Source: Argonema galeatum A003/A1 (GTDB lineage Bacteria; Cyanobacteriota; Cyanobacteriia; Cyanobacteriales; Aerosakkonemataceae). Taken from it: a stretch of DNA of 64,000 nt. The position numbers were made by a program, and so were the translations under genes. The DNA lies in NCBI RefSeq assembly GCF_023333595.1, contig NZ_JAIQZM010000006.1, forward strand, positions 124,001-188,000, in the 5' to 3' direction. Position 1 is the first letter of the stretch; every line of letters starts with the position of its first letter. This document shows positions 1-8,609 of this stretch, piece after piece. The notes beneath the pieces are model-generated. The model did not search any database, was not told the DNA's origin, and saw only the letters and a program-made list of their open reading frames with translations.

Positions 1-687
1 GTGTGGTTGCTGGAACGCGATCGCCATCCCTATTTCCCCAAATACCAAATTGACCCAGCCTCCTCAAGGCAATTATTTAAAGAACACGGCTGGAAAACCG
101 TTGTAGGTTTCCAAACTCGCAACCCCATCCACCGAGCCCACGAATACATCCAAAAGTGCGCCTTGGAAACCGTAGATGCCTTATTCCTGCATCCTTTGGT
201 AGGCGTAACAAAGGATGATGACATTGCAGCCGATGTGCGGATGCGCTGCTACGAGATTATGATGGAACACTATTTCCCGAAAGACAGAGTGATTCTCGCC
301 ATCAATCCGGCTGCGATGCGCTACGCGGGGCCCAGGGAAGCGATTTTCCACGCGATGATTCGCAAAAACTACGGCTGCACTCACTTCATCGTCGGACGGG
401 ATCATGCTGGTGTAGGAGATTACTACGGCACTTACGACGCTCAGTATATATTTGATGAGTTTGAGCCATCTGAATTAGGTATTGTGCCGATGAAGTTTGA
501 ACACGCTTTTTATTGCACCGTTACGCAGGGTATGGGAACAACGAAGACTAGCCCCAGCACCCCGGAACAGCGCATTCACCTGTCGGGAACGAAGGTGCGG
601 GAGATGTTGCGGCGGGGTGAGTTGCCGCCGCCTGAGTTTTCAAGACCAGAGGTAGCGGCTGAACTGGCAAAGGCGATGCACCAATAG
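1..687 (+). CDS. sat: Sulfate adenylyltransferase (ATP sulfurylase), C-terminal part
   Basis: Enzyme of assimilatory sulfate activation: ATP plus sulfate gives adenosine 5'-phosphosulfate and pyrophosphate, in the cytoplasm. The visible 228 residues carry the [11 protein letters not shown] nucleotide-binding motif (visible residues 38-48) and GRDHAG (132-137), both diagnostic of the family. The family is usually about 390 residues, so the first 40 percent lies upstream of the window; the GTG at base 1 is an internal valine codon, not a start. A perfect 15-bp-stem hairpin follows 33 bases after the stop. Identity is secure; only the 5' end is unknown. Confidence 0.97.
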   Translation: MWLLERDRHPYFPKYQIDPASSRQLFKEHGWKTVVGFQTRNPIHRAHEYIQKCALETVDALFLHPLVGVTKDDDIAADVRMRCYEIMMEHYFPKDRVILAINPAAMRYAGPREAIFHAMIRKNYGCTHFIVGRDHAGVGDYYGTYDAQYIFDEFEPSELGIVPMKFEHAFYCTVTQGMGTTKTSPSTPEQRIHLSGTKVREMLRRGELPPPEFSRPEVAAELAKAMHQ

Positions 688-719
688 TTACAGCCCTTGT
701 CAGGTGAGTGAGGGACGAA

Positions 720-752
720 AGAAACCCGGTTTCTCCAAGAAACCGGGTTTCT
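720..752 (+). terminator. Perfect hairpin downstream of sat
   Basis: AGAAACCCGGTTTCT (720-734) pairs perfectly with 738-752 around a 3-base loop. It lacks a following T-run, so transcription termination is inferred. The same hairpin is the core of the element at 17349-17455 and appears in decayed form at 24188-24222, so it is also a dispersed repeat. Confidence 0.5.
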
Positions 753-820
753 GAGGAGTAGAGGAGAGCTTTTTAACTCAAATAGGCTGATAGCTGAATC
801 CTAGAAGGCAATAGCTAACT

Positions 821-3127
821 ATGAAGCGACGGAGTTTTTTGCAACGGGCTGGCTCGGTACTGGCAGCCTTGGGAGTAGGAGAAGCTGGGCTGGTGATGAC
901 GGGAAATCGCTATTACCAAGTTTTAGCGCAACCCAGTCCTCGCAAGTTGGCAATGCTGGTGGGCATTAACCAGTATTCTGGGAGTTCGCTTACGGGTTGT
1001 CTGACTGATGTGGAACTGCAACAAGAACTCCTGATACACCGATTTGGCTTTCAGCCAAGCGATATTTTGGTTTTGACCGATCGACAAGCTACACGACAGA
1101 ATATAGAAACGGCTTTTATCGAGCATTTAAGCAAGCAGGCTAAACCGGGTGATGCGGTAGTTTTCCACTTCAGCGGCTATGGTAGCCGCGCCGAAACGAT
1201 GGATGAGGAAGGAGAAAGGATGAATGAGGAAGAATCATTAATCCAAAATCCAAAATCCAAAATCCAAAATTTGTTAGTGCCTGTGGATGGGGTGGCGAAC
1301 GGGGTGCTGGAAGAAACGCTGTGGTTGTTGTTGCGATCGCTCGATACCGACGCAGTTACAGCAGTATTGGATACTAGCTACACTGACCTGGGTACTGGGC
1401 TTTGGGGCAATCTGCGAGTGCGATCGCGTAGCGTATTGCAAAGCAACGTATCGCAACCCCAACAACCAGCAGGGCAGCCAAGTACCGAGGAGCTAGCCTT
1501 CCAAGCACAACTTCGGCTGAATTCAAAACTCAAAACTGCAATTCCAGGGGTAGTGCTGACGGCAGCAGGCCCTGATCGGCAAGCATTTGAGGAGCAGTTG
1601 AATGGTGTGGGTGCTGGGCTGTTCACCTATGCTTTGACTCAATATCTCTGGCAAGCGACCCCCGCGACTACCGTTCAAGTCAGCCTGTGTCGGGTTGCTG
1701 CAACGATCGAACAAATGGTGGGGAACAAACAGCAACCCATGCTGGTAGCAACTACCGATGATTTGTCCCTAAAAACCAATCCCAAGCAAACATCCCTGAC
1801 TTATCATCTTTTTCCCAACAGTTCCGAAGCCGATGGCGTAGTAACGGCCGTGCAAGAAGATGGCAAAGTTGCACAGTTGTGGTTGGGAGGACTGCCGATA
1901 ACCATTCTGGCGTCCTATGGGGTGAATTCTCTCCTGACTTTGTTACCGCCACCGGGTTCTGAAGCTGTTGGGAATAGCCCACGGCAACTTTTGATTCGTT
2001 CCCGCGAGGGTTTAAAAGCAAGGGCACGAATTTTCCCGTTGTTGACTGGCGAAACTTACCAATTGCAACCAGGGCAACTCGTGCAAGAATCCATCCGGGT
2101 TCTGCCCCGCAATGTCGGCTTAACGGTTGCTATTGATAGCAGTCTAGAACGAATTGAGCGAGTGGATGCCACCAGTGCTTTTTCTAGTATTCCTAATGTG
2201 TCATTGGTGGTGACGGGGGAGCAGCCTGCTGATTGCGTGTTGGCTAGAGTGCGAAAAAGCGGACTCTTGACTGGGGAAAAGTCTTCTTCTTCTCCCATCT
2301 ACTATTCCCAATACGGTTTGTTTTTACCCGGTTTTTATCTGAATCCCAATACGGTGGGAGTAGAGGGGGAGGCGGTAAAGACGGCGGTACAAAGGTTGGT
2401 TCCCACGCTGCAAACGCTGTTGGCGGTTAAGTTGTTGCGCTTGAGTGGGAATGAAGGTGCTTCCCGCTTAGGTGTTCGGGCGACACTGGAGATGGTTGCT
2501 CCCACCGAACAGGTGCTGATGCAACGAACCACTGTTCGGGCGATTGGGCCTGCCCCTGCAAGTGACTCGGTTTCCACAGATTTGGCTGAAAATGCGGCGG
2601 GGATGACAGATTCAGGGATTATTAGTTTGCCGATCGGTAGCCGCATTCAGTACCGAGTTCATAACTACAGTGATGTTCCTGTTTATTTTATTCTGCTCGG
2701 TACGGATACCAGCGGTAATGCGATCGCTCTACTACCTCCCCATTCTTTCGCCAATCCCAGCGGTTTGGAAACTAACCCTTTACAGCAGCAGGCGGTAGGC
2801 ATTGGTGAGACTATCATTTTACCTGCTGCTTCCAGTCCTTTTAAATGGGTTCTCCAAGGCCCAACCGGACTCAATGAAATGCAACTGATCTTGAGTCGCG
2901 AGCCTCTGACTCAGACTCTAGCTGCTCTGGAAAGCACGCAGCATCCCAGAGGAGATTTTCAACGTCTTGGTATCTTAGTCAGTCCTTTGGAGGTGGCGCG
3001 GGCAGTTCTGCAAGACTTACACCAAGCTAGTCTTCCTGCTGCCGAAACGATCGCTGCAACCCCCGATTCCTTCGCCTTTGATATGAATGCTTGGGCAACT
3101 CTCAGTTTTATTTATCAGGTTGCATGA
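821..3127 (+). CDS. Caspase-like (peptidase C14) protein, predicted inactive YS-type pseudo-orthocaspase
   Basis: A 768-residue protein with an RR-containing, Tat-like N-terminus (MKRRSFLQRAG, hydrophobic stretch to about residue 36), so export is likely. A caspase p20-like fold starts near residue 42 (KLAMLVGINQY). The catalytic His motif SGHG reads SGYG (Tyr120), and the catalytic Cys motif DxCxSG reads DTSYTD (Ser186). Both catalytic residues are therefore replaced in the Tyr/Ser pattern described for bacterial pseudo-orthocaspases, so proteolysis is not expected. Residues about 130-152 are a low-complexity insertion that includes four ATCCAAA heptamers (1241-1268). The roughly 550-residue C-terminal half has no motif I recognise. 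Its stop overlaps the start of the next gene (ATGA), so the two are probably translationally coupled. Confidence 0.85.
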   Translation: MKRRSFLQRAGSVLAALGVGEAGLVMTGNRYYQVLAQPSPRKLAMLVGINQYSGSSLTGCLTDVELQQELLIHRFGFQPSDILVLTDRQATRQNIETAFIEHLSKQAKPGDAVVFHFSGYGSRAETMDEEGERMNEEESLIQNPKSKIQNLLVPVDGVANGVLEETLWLLLRSLDTDAVTAVLDTSYTDLGTGLWGNLRVRSRSVLQSNVSQPQQPAGQPSTEELAFQAQLRLNSKLKTAIPGVVLTAAGPDRQAFEEQLNGVGAGLFTYALTQYLWQATPATTVQVSLCRVAATIEQMVGNKQQPMLVATTDDLSLKTNPKQTSLTYHLFPNSSEADGVVTAVQEDGKVAQLWLGGLPITILASYGVNSLLTLLPPPGSEAVGNSPRQLLIRSREGLKARARIFPLLTGETYQLQPGQLVQESIRVLPRNVGLTVAIDSSLERIERVDATSAFSSIPNVSLVVTGEQPADCVLARVRKSGLLTGEKSSSSPIYYSQYGLFLPGFYLNPNTVGVEGEAVKTAVQRLVPTLQTLLAVKLLRLSGNEGASRLGVRATLEMVAPTEQVLMQRTTVRAIGPAPASDSVSTDLAENAAGMTDSGIISLPIGSRIQYRVHNYSDVPVYFILLGTDTSGNAIALLPPHSFANPSGLETNPLQQQAVGIGETIILPAASSPFKWVLQGPTGLNEMQLILSREPLTQTLAALESTQHPRGDFQRLGILVSPLEVARAVLQDLHQASLPAAETIAATPDSFAFDMNAWATLSFIYQVA

Positions 3128-4041
3128 AGATTAACTATTGGATTACCTGTGCTATTTTATCCGTAGGGCTGAAGGTTTTTGCCGCCCCGACGCCCCCACA
3201 GCCGATATTTTCGGCCCAGCTAAAGCCCGCTTCTGAGATTTCGCAGACTGAGCGCGAGGAACTGCAACAGCTGCGCCAAGATAAGGAAATACGCGATCGC
3301 GTCCAGACGGAAGTCGATCGGGCCTTTAGCCGCGCTACAACTTTAATCAATATTTTGCTATTCGTGATGACTCTGTTTCCCTTTGCGACAGCTCTTGGTG
3401 TTTGGCTTCTCCGTCGCAGCGCGATCGACCAAATTGTCTCTGAAACGAGAAATGAATTAGAAAAAGAAGTCCAAAAACAACTAGAAGCTGAAGTAGCAGA
3501 TGAATTTAAAAAACAAGCGTCAGCTTTTCAACAAGAAATGCAAAAGTTAGAAGCGGAATTTGGATCTCATCTGGATCAATTGCAGGCTTTATTTATAGAT
3601 GGCAATACCGAGGAAAAGAATAATTTAAACGAACAACAAATTGAAAGTTTTAGTCTTCAAGCTGCACCGCAGATACCGACTCTGGCTGAACCACAAATCG
3701 AAACTCCTCAAGCTGAAAATGAAGAAAAAATTTCTGCTAATCCGGGCGAAGTTTTGAGCGTCGATGAGTATTTAGAACAAGGTAATGTACATTTTGCTGA
3801 AGGTCGTTATGCAGAGGCAAACAATTGTTATAACCAAGCGCTTAAAATTGAACGCGATTTCCCTGAAACTCGTTATCAAAACGCTCGTGCTTATGCGAGG
3901 CGAAGGAATATAAATCCCGCCATTGGAAATCTGCAATGGGCAATTGACATTGAGCCTATGTATAAAGAAAAAGCGAAAATTGACTCTGCTTTTGATGAAA
4001 TGCGAGAAAATGAGCAATTTCAGAAATTAGTTGATGAATAG
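3124..4041 (+). CDS. Membrane-anchored coiled-coil protein with C-terminal TPR
   Basis: 305 residues. The start ATG at 3124 overlaps the stop of the pseudocaspase gene (ATGA), which makes it preferable to an in-frame ATG at 3091. There is a signal-like N-terminus (1-20), a transmembrane helix at about 72-96, a charged coiled coil at about 100-160, an acidic linker, and a TPR-like helical repeat at about 214-300 ending in a typical F-x-x-L closing segment. The topology suggests a scaffold in the plasma membrane or thylakoid. Co-translation with the caspase-like gene suggests that the two products act together. No enzymatic motif is seen. Confidence 0.8.
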   Translation: MKINYWITCAILSVGLKVFAAPTPPQPIFSAQLKPASEISQTEREELQQLRQDKEIRDRVQTEVDRAFSRATTLINILLFVMTLFPFATALGVWLLRRSAIDQIVSETRNELEKEVQKQLEAEVADEFKKQASAFQQEMQKLEAEFGSHLDQLQALFIDGNTEEKNNLNEQQIESFSLQAAPQIPTLAEPQIETPQAENEEKISANPGEVLSVDEYLEQGNVHFAEGRYAEANNCYNQALKIERDFPETRYQNARAYARRRNINPAIGNLQWAIDIEPMYKEKAKIDSAFDEMRENEQFQKLVDE

Positions 4042-4079
4042 TTATTAGTCATTGGTCATTAGACAAGATTACCAAAGTC

Positions 4080-4146
4080 AATATACTTCATCCGATTTAT
4101 CTGCGTTTATCCGCGTTTATCTGCTTTCATCTGCGGTAAAAAATTA
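4080..4146 (-). repeat. CAGATAAACG repeat family, partial reversed copy
   Basis: Complementary-strand match to the core of the dispersed repeat described at 8247-8406: ACCGCAGATG followed by CAGATAAACG-type decamers. The two outer arms are missing. Confidence 0.7.
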
Positions 4147-4188
4147 TAGATTCGTATTTTTGCAAGAAGTCTATTAGCCATTATTCAT

Positions 4189-4279
4189 TAGACATCTCCA
4201 GAAATTAAAGGTGCTAATTCTAGAACCCTTGTAGAGACGTTGCATGCAACGTCTCTACATTCTTTTTTGGAGATGTCTA
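4189..4279. mobile_element. MITE-like element A, copy 1
   Basis: 91 bases bounded by inverted AGACATCTCC and GGAGATGTCT, each next to TA, which may be a TA target duplication as in IS630/Tc1-type MITEs (inference). A perfect 28-bp palindrome occupies 4231-4258. A second copy lies inverted at 28898-28987 with the same ends and palindrome. It has no coding capacity, so it would need a transposase in trans. Confidence 0.75.
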
Positions 4280-4290
4280 TTAGTCAGAGC

Positions 4291-4418
4291 GTCAAATTGT
4301 CTGTTGTCATCGTTGGTTAAATTTTTACCGCCGATGTAGGCAGATAAACGCAGATAAACGCAGATAAGAATAAGAACAGGAATTTTTTAGGTTACCGATG
4401 CGTAAGGACTTGATATCA
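4291..4418 (+). repeat. CAGATAAACG repeat family, copy 2
   Basis: Begins with AATTGTCTGTTGTCATCG and contains TTAAATTTTTACCGC, two CAGATAAACG decamers plus CAGATAAG, and an ACCGATGCGTAAGGAC tail ending at GATATC. It is collinear with the copies at 8247, 46368, 49979 and (reversed) 52430. Confidence 0.8.
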
Positions 4419-4521
4419 TTAGTGACAACTATAGCCACAGTCAGATATGTTCCTTGTACCCAAACTGTGTTTGATTCCTCTGAGAAACGCTATATTGGGG
4501 TTGTCGGATTGAGGAACTGCC

Positions 4522-4893
4522 ATGAATTCAAGGTTGATTGCGATCGCAACAAGTAGTACCCTTCTGCTTGGTTACGCTGCCGCTGCCTTTGCCGAAGAGC
4601 CCTACAAAACTAGCAGCAATCAGGTGATAGTGCCGGGACTGCAACCGCGACAGACATATTCAGTTCAGACGACCTCTAATAACGGTCGGGAGGACTTGAT
4701 GTTTGTGAGCAGCAATGCCTGCGGTGAAGCTATAATTTATAATTCGACAAATTATCAGCGTGTCACCATAAACAACCAAACCATCAGACCTTTCACTCTC
4801 TCAACTAAGGGTCAACCATACTGCAATCCGCAGCAGATTCCTACGAGTCCTACAGGGCAACCATCCAACAACCGACCACCTGCCAACAGATAA
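4522..4893 (+). CDS. Small secreted protein of unknown function
   Basis: 123 residues with a clear Sec signal peptide (hydrophobic core about 5-23, AFA-type cleavage near residue 24). The mature part is about 100 residues with two cysteines that could form one disulfide and a Pro/Asn/Gln-rich tail. GAGG sits about 7 bases before the ATG. It converges on mtnP with only 6 bases between the stops. No family is recognised. Location in the periplasm or outside the cell is inferred from the signal peptide only. Confidence 0.7.
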   Translation: MNSRLIAIATSSTLLLGYAAAAFAEEPYKTSSNQVIVPGLQPRQTYSVQTTSNNGREDLMFVSSNACGEAIIYNSTNYQRVTINNQTIRPFTLSTKGQPYCNPQQIPTSPTGQPSNNRPPANR

Positions 4894-4899
4894 ATCTCT

Positions 4900-5772
4900 T
4901 TACAAATATTTTTTCAATAACAATCCTAATTTTTCTTTTGTAGCCGCCGAAACCTTATCCAGGGGAGTAAGAATGGCATACTTTAAGGCTGAGTGTGCGT
5001 CCGACACAGGCGGATTTTCGACCAGACGCCGCACAGTTTCTTGGATGACTTTTTGGGCATTTATCGCATTGCGTTGCAGATTGGCAACCACCATTTCTAC
5101 AGTAACGCCGTCATGGTCTGGATGCCAACAATCATAATCTGTTGCTAGCGCTAACGTTGCATAGGCGATTTCCGCTTCCCTCGCTAACTTCGCTTCTGGC
5201 AAATTCGTCATACCAATGACTGTTGCACCCCAACTGCGGTAAAGATGGGACTCTGCTTTAGTGGAAAATGCTGGCCCTTCCATACAAACATAGGTGCCGC
5301 CACGGTGCAGGGTGACGTCTGGTAATTCCAGACTGGCAACTGCATCTGCTAAAACCGCCGCTAGATTTTTACACACTGGGTCGCCAAAAGCAATGTGCGC
5401 TACAATTCCTGACCCGAAAAAGGTGGATACTCGATTTTTGGTGCGATCGATAAACTGATCCGGGACTACCATATCTAGAGGTTTAACTTCCTCTTTGAGA
5501 GAACCAACAGCTGAAGCTGAGATTAAATACTCGACGCCCAACTGCTTCATCGCATGGATATTAGCTCGGAATGGTAGTTCAGAGGGCAAAAGAGTATGAT
5601 TGCGATCGTGACGCGCCAGGAAGGCAACCTGCGTCCCCTCCAGCGTTCCTAGAATTAAAGCATCGGACGGAGACCCAAAAGGCGTCTCAATTTGCACTTC
5701 TTCCACATCCTTGAGGGCCTCCATTTTATAAAGGCCGCTACCGCCAATAATCCCAATCTTCGCTTGAGCCAT
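4900..5772 (-). CDS. mtnP: S-methyl-5'-thioadenosine phosphorylase
   Basis: Cleaves 5'-methylthioadenosine with phosphate to adenine and 5-methylthioribose 1-phosphate, the entry to methionine salvage after polyamine or related synthesis. The 290-residue length is typical. Family motifs are visible: GGSGLY near residue 10, [19 protein letters not shown] (phosphate/ribose site, about 54-72), [13 protein letters not shown] (substrate pocket), and [16 protein letters not shown]. The protein is complete, starting at [11 protein letters not shown]. It is transcribed away from the small gene at 5983, so 5773-5982 should carry divergent promoters. Confidence 0.95.
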   Translation of the reverse strand: MAQAKIGIIGGSGLYKMEALKDVEEVQIETPFGSPSDALILGTLEGTQVAFLARHDRNHTLLPSELPFRANIHAMKQLGVEYLISASAVGSLKEEVKPLDMVVPDQFIDRTKNRVSTFFGSGIVAHIAFGDPVCKNLAAVLADAVASLELPDVTLHRGGTYVCMEGPAFSTKAESHLYRSWGATVIGMTNLPEAKLAREAEIAYATLALATDYDCWHPDHDGVTVEMVVANLQRNAINAQKVIQETVRRLVENPPVSDAHSALKYAILTPLDKVSAATKEKLGLLLKKYL

Positions 5773-5982
5773 GTTAATAACCTTAGATATTGTTGCAATC
5801 CCAGCTATTTTACTGGCAAATGAGTTATCATTATGAAAGTAAGTTAATTTTGTCAGTGACCTGTATCACTCCCTTGGTAGGTACAGTTTCACAATCATTC
5901 TATAATTAGATCACCAAGTAATGTTAGAAAATGTCTGATACTGGGAACACTGAGTCAAGTTGGATACACAAGTTTTCATACG

Positions 5983-6189
5983 ATGATGTCACTTCAAGCT
6001 AATTTATCTAAAGTCCAAGTAGAACAGGTCATCGAGCGGATTTTGGCCCTTCGCCAAATCAGTAGAGCTGACCAACATCTATTGATGTCAGCATTGTTAT
6101 CTCAAAATTCACTTAGCGACATAGATGAGAGCCAAATCAAACGAGTATTTGACGCTCTGCAAAAGGGAATGCTCAGAGTGGTGGATTAA
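5983..6189 (+). CDS. Small helical protein, unknown function
   Basis: 68 residues, starting MMSLQ (5983 or 5986), predicted almost wholly alpha-helical, with a conserved-looking core that includes ISRADQHLLMSALL and ends in GMLRVVD. Similar small proteins are common in cyanobacteria as far as I recall, but I cannot name a function. It is followed at 6220 by a good 11-bp hairpin with a T-rich tail, which suggests a monocistronic transcript. There is no obvious strong ribosome binding site. Confidence 0.65.
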   Translation: MMSLQANLSKVQVEQVIERILALRQISRADQHLLMSALLSQNSLSDIDESQIKRVFDALQKGMLRVVD

Positions 6190-6219
6190 AAGATATGTCT
6201 CAATCCTTTAGCCGAAGCA

Positions 6220-6252
6220 GAAGTCAATCTCAGAGATTGGCTTCTATTGTTT
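6220..6252 (+). terminator. Probable intrinsic terminator of the 68-residue gene
   Basis: GAAGTCAATCT (6220-6230) pairs with AGATTGGCTTC (6234-6244) with one G-T wobble and a 3-base loop, followed by TATTGTTTT. It lies 31 bases after the stop codon. Confidence 0.6.
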
Positions 6253-6440
6253 TGGGAATAAGCGATCGCACTTCCACGTCGGCTACATTTAGGTAGAGCG
6301 ATTATTTTATCATCCATCATGTACGCCATTGTTTGAGTGATAGTAAGATAAATTTACATTATTCACAAGAGGTCGCTGTCATAGTATTTTGGCGTCTTCT
6401 GGAATTATTATGCTAATGTTTATATTGAATATTTTTGTAG

Positions 6441-6495
6441 GTACACGGCATTATAAATATGTCTATTGTAGCATAATTTTAATTATGCCCTGTCC
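6441..6495. mobile_element. GGACACGGCAT-type MITE-like element, short copy
   Basis: 55 bases with imperfect inverted ends (TACACGGCAT on the left, ATGCCCTGTCC on the right). It shares the inner words AATATGTC and AATTTTAATTAT with the copy at 20827-21009. A third copy is at 40858-40913. Confidence 0.6.
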
Positions 6496-6517
6496 AAAGC
6501 AGCATTTCCAAGGAGCG

Positions 6518-6650
6518 CAGGGTGGTTTCATATAGTGAGAGAAAATTCAGAAGACCTCTCAAGTCGTACCCTTTATTTTGGTTCGTCACTTATGACGAAC
6601 TAAAATATCGAAACCTAGACAATTTTCTCTTTTTGTATGAAACCACCCTG
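6518..6650. mobile_element. MITE-like element with CAGGGTGGTTTCATA ends
   Basis: 133 bases. The left end CAGGGTGGTTTCATA is matched by the inverted right end, and a second inverted pair just inside (GAGAAAATT / AATTTTCTC) extends the arms. The centre is a further hairpin (GGTTCGTCA, 4-base loop, TGACGAAC). No coding capacity and no clear target duplication. Only one copy was seen in this window. Confidence 0.65.
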
Positions 6651-6771
6651 CCGTAGACGGTTCCACTGGGTGCTGTCATAAGTAGTTGGTTGGTACAAAG
6701 AGTCTTCCTTGTCCTCCTTGTCCCCCCTATCACCAACTGTTTTTGACCACACCCGGTTCTACTCTCCCCCC

Positions 6772-8049
6772 TTAAGCACTCACAACTGAATACACCTGCT
6801 GCACCACCTTTGCCAAACGCTGCATCCCAGCAACAATTTCCTCGTCGGTGGCGGTGAGACTGATGCGGATACACTCATTTTTGTGCGACCAATCTTCGCG
6901 CAAACCGGGGAAGAAAGAACTACCAGGTACAACAATTACACCCACTTTCTTTAACTCCTGATATAGTTCCCAATCAGTTATCGGTAAATCTTTTAACCAC
7001 AACCAGGCAAAAATTGCTCCTTCGCCGCGATGCAGGAACCACGGCAAATCTTTGGGCATTGCTTGTTCTATGGTGCTTTCTACTACATCGAACTTTTTCT
7101 GATAGTAGGGACGAATCACTTGGGTAGCGATGTCGGCTAGTCTACCGCTGGCGATCGCACGAGTGGCGATCGCCTGTCCATACCGAGATGAATGGATACA
7201 CATATTCGTTTGGAATGACTCCAGCACCTGAATTACCTGTTCATCTCCGATCGCAATCCCAATCCGTTCCCCTGGTAAGCCAGCCTTCGATAAACTCATG
7301 CAGTGGACAACATTATTCCCAAATATCGGCGTCATTTCCGTAAAGTTCAACGCCGGGAAGGGAGGCCCATACGCAGAATCAATTAATACCGGCACATTGT
7401 AAGGCGCAGCCAAAGCCTCTATTTTGCGTACTTCATCATCGGTGAGGACATTTCCCGTAGGATTGCAGGGACGGGAGAATAAAACGCAACCAGTACTTTC
7501 ATTAATTTCGAGTTGGCTGAAATCGGGGCGGTATTTGAAACGATGGCTAGTCTCATCAATATCCAATTTAGGCTTGTAAGCTAATAACGCCTCCGGGACT
7601 AAAGTCACGCCGCCATAACCCGTGTAATCTGGACTTAAGGGCAGAACGATTTGCTTTAATTCGCCACTTGTGGTGTATCCGCCAAAGGCATTAGCAGCGT
7701 AGAAATAGAGACTTTGACTGCCTGGGGTAATCAGAATGTTGCGATTTGTGAGATTCAACCCATAGCGGCGATTAAAGTCGGTGACTACTGCATCAATTAA
7801 TGGTTCATAACCCTGAGAATCACCGTAGCGACAAACTACTTTACCATAATCTGGACTATCGAGCAATTCTTTAGTGTAATCCCGCCACATCTGCTCAACT
7901 TCCGGCAAAATCACTGGATTTCCAGGACTTAAGTTAATAAATTCCTGCCCTTTGCCTGCTTGCAAAGTTTCTTTAATATCCTTCATAATCGCCCGCACGC
8001 CAGTTAAGCGGGACATTTGATTTCCAAATTGAGTCAGGGCAGGGTTCAT
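6772..8049 (-). CDS. avtA: AvtA-type aminotransferase (valine--pyruvate transaminase family)
   Basis: PLP-dependent fold-type I aminotransferase, 425 residues, collinear with E. coli AvtA, which makes valine and alanine from their oxo acids. Visible residues: GSQS phosphate loop at 110-113, SRPCNPTGN (192-200), Asp224 and Tyr227 in LIDSAYGPPFP, and the PLP lysine Lys255 in MSLSKAGLPGERIG. The C-terminal PGSSFFPG and an Arg-containing CIRISL segment (alpha-carboxylate binding) are present. The family assignment is firm, but the exact amino donor cannot be read from sequence. The gene is isolated, with long spacers on both sides. Confidence 0.88.
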   Translation of the reverse strand: MNPALTQFGNQMSRLTGVRAIMKDIKETLQAGKGQEFINLSPGNPVILPEVEQMWRDYTKELLDSPDYGKVVCRYGDSQGYEPLIDAVVTDFNRRYGLNLTNRNILITPGSQSLYFYAANAFGGYTTSGELKQIVLPLSPDYTGYGGVTLVPEALLAYKPKLDIDETSHRFKYRPDFSQLEINESTGCVLFSRPCNPTGNVLTDDEVRKIEALAAPYNVPVLIDSAYGPPFPALNFTEMTPIFGNNVVHCMSLSKAGLPGERIGIAIGDEQVIQVLESFQTNMCIHSSRYGQAIATRAIASGRLADIATQVIRPYYQKKFDVVESTIEQAMPKDLPWFLHRGEGAIFAWLWLKDLPITDWELYQELKKVGVIVVPGSSFFPGLREDWSHKNECIRISLTATDEEIVAGMQRLAKVVQQVYSVVSA

Positions 8050-8609
8050 AGGAGTTATAAGGGGCTAGGGGCGTCGGGACTTGCTACTGTGTTTCCCAAG
8101 TACATATAAACGATGCTAATCGATTAGGTTGCTAAAGTGCATAAGTTTTCGTAATTATGATTTTCCTTCTTGTCCCTTCTCCCTCTCCTGTTTGAGCAAA
8201 ACTTCACAAACTGATAGGATTTTTCAGAAAGTGGGTTATAAAATTTGATATCGTGTCCGGTTGCATCGGTAGTGTAAGAGTGATACTGGAAATTGTCTGT
8301 TGTTATCGGGGGTTAAATTTTTACCGCAGATGAAGACAGATAAACGCAGATAAACGCAGATAAGAGAATAATTTTTTTGGGCAATCGATGCTACGGGACA
8401 CGATCTGACTCAAAATAATACCCTAAAGAGTGCCAAAAAAACATTACTCAGTTTGAAAATCCTATAATGCTATATTTCAACCAGATGTGCGAAACATACA
8501 ACTAACGAATAAGTTAATCGAGTCGCTCAGATTATTGAAGAGCTTTGAAGATGAGACGGCTCGATCGCATTTGGTTCGACGCGCACGAGAATGAAGAGAA
8601 TCCTAAACT
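8050..8609. other. Intergenic region between divergent avtA and the phosphorylase gene
   Basis: 560 bases. The main content is a full copy of the CAGATAAACG repeat family (8247-8406). The remaining sequence is expected to hold two divergent promoters. No other gene or structure is seen. Confidence 0.6.
8247..8406 (+). repeat. CAGATAAACG repeat family, most complete copy
   Basis: About 160 bases. The left arm GATATCGTGTCCGGTTGCAT (from 8247) is an imperfect inverted match of the right arm ending ACGGGACACGATCT (to 8406), so this copy has MITE-like terminal inverted repeats of about 22 bases. Between them are AATTGTCTGTTG, TTAAATTTTTACCGCAGATG and two CAGATAAACG decamers plus CAGATAAG. Other copies: 4080, 4291, 46368, 49979, 52430. 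Confidence 0.8.

Larger units (their letters stand above)
4042..4521. other. Repeat-filled intergenic region
   Basis: 480 bases with no credible gene. It holds a reversed partial copy of the CAGATAAACG repeat family (4080-4146), a MITE-like element (4189-4279) and a forward copy of the same repeat family (4291-4418). The remaining 100 bases should contain the promoter of the gene at 4522. Confidence 0.7.
6190..6771. other. Gene-free region with two small mobile elements
   Basis: 582 bases. It contains the terminator at 6220, a GGACACGGCAT-type element (6441-6495) and a separate MITE-like element (6518-6650). The rest shows no supported gene; a 33-codon reading frame at 6195-6296 is interrupted in concept by the terminator and was not called. 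Confidence 0.6.

Noticed and set aside
6195..6296. 33-codon frame after the 68-residue gene
   Set aside because: It contains the probable terminator hairpin and has no recognisable features.
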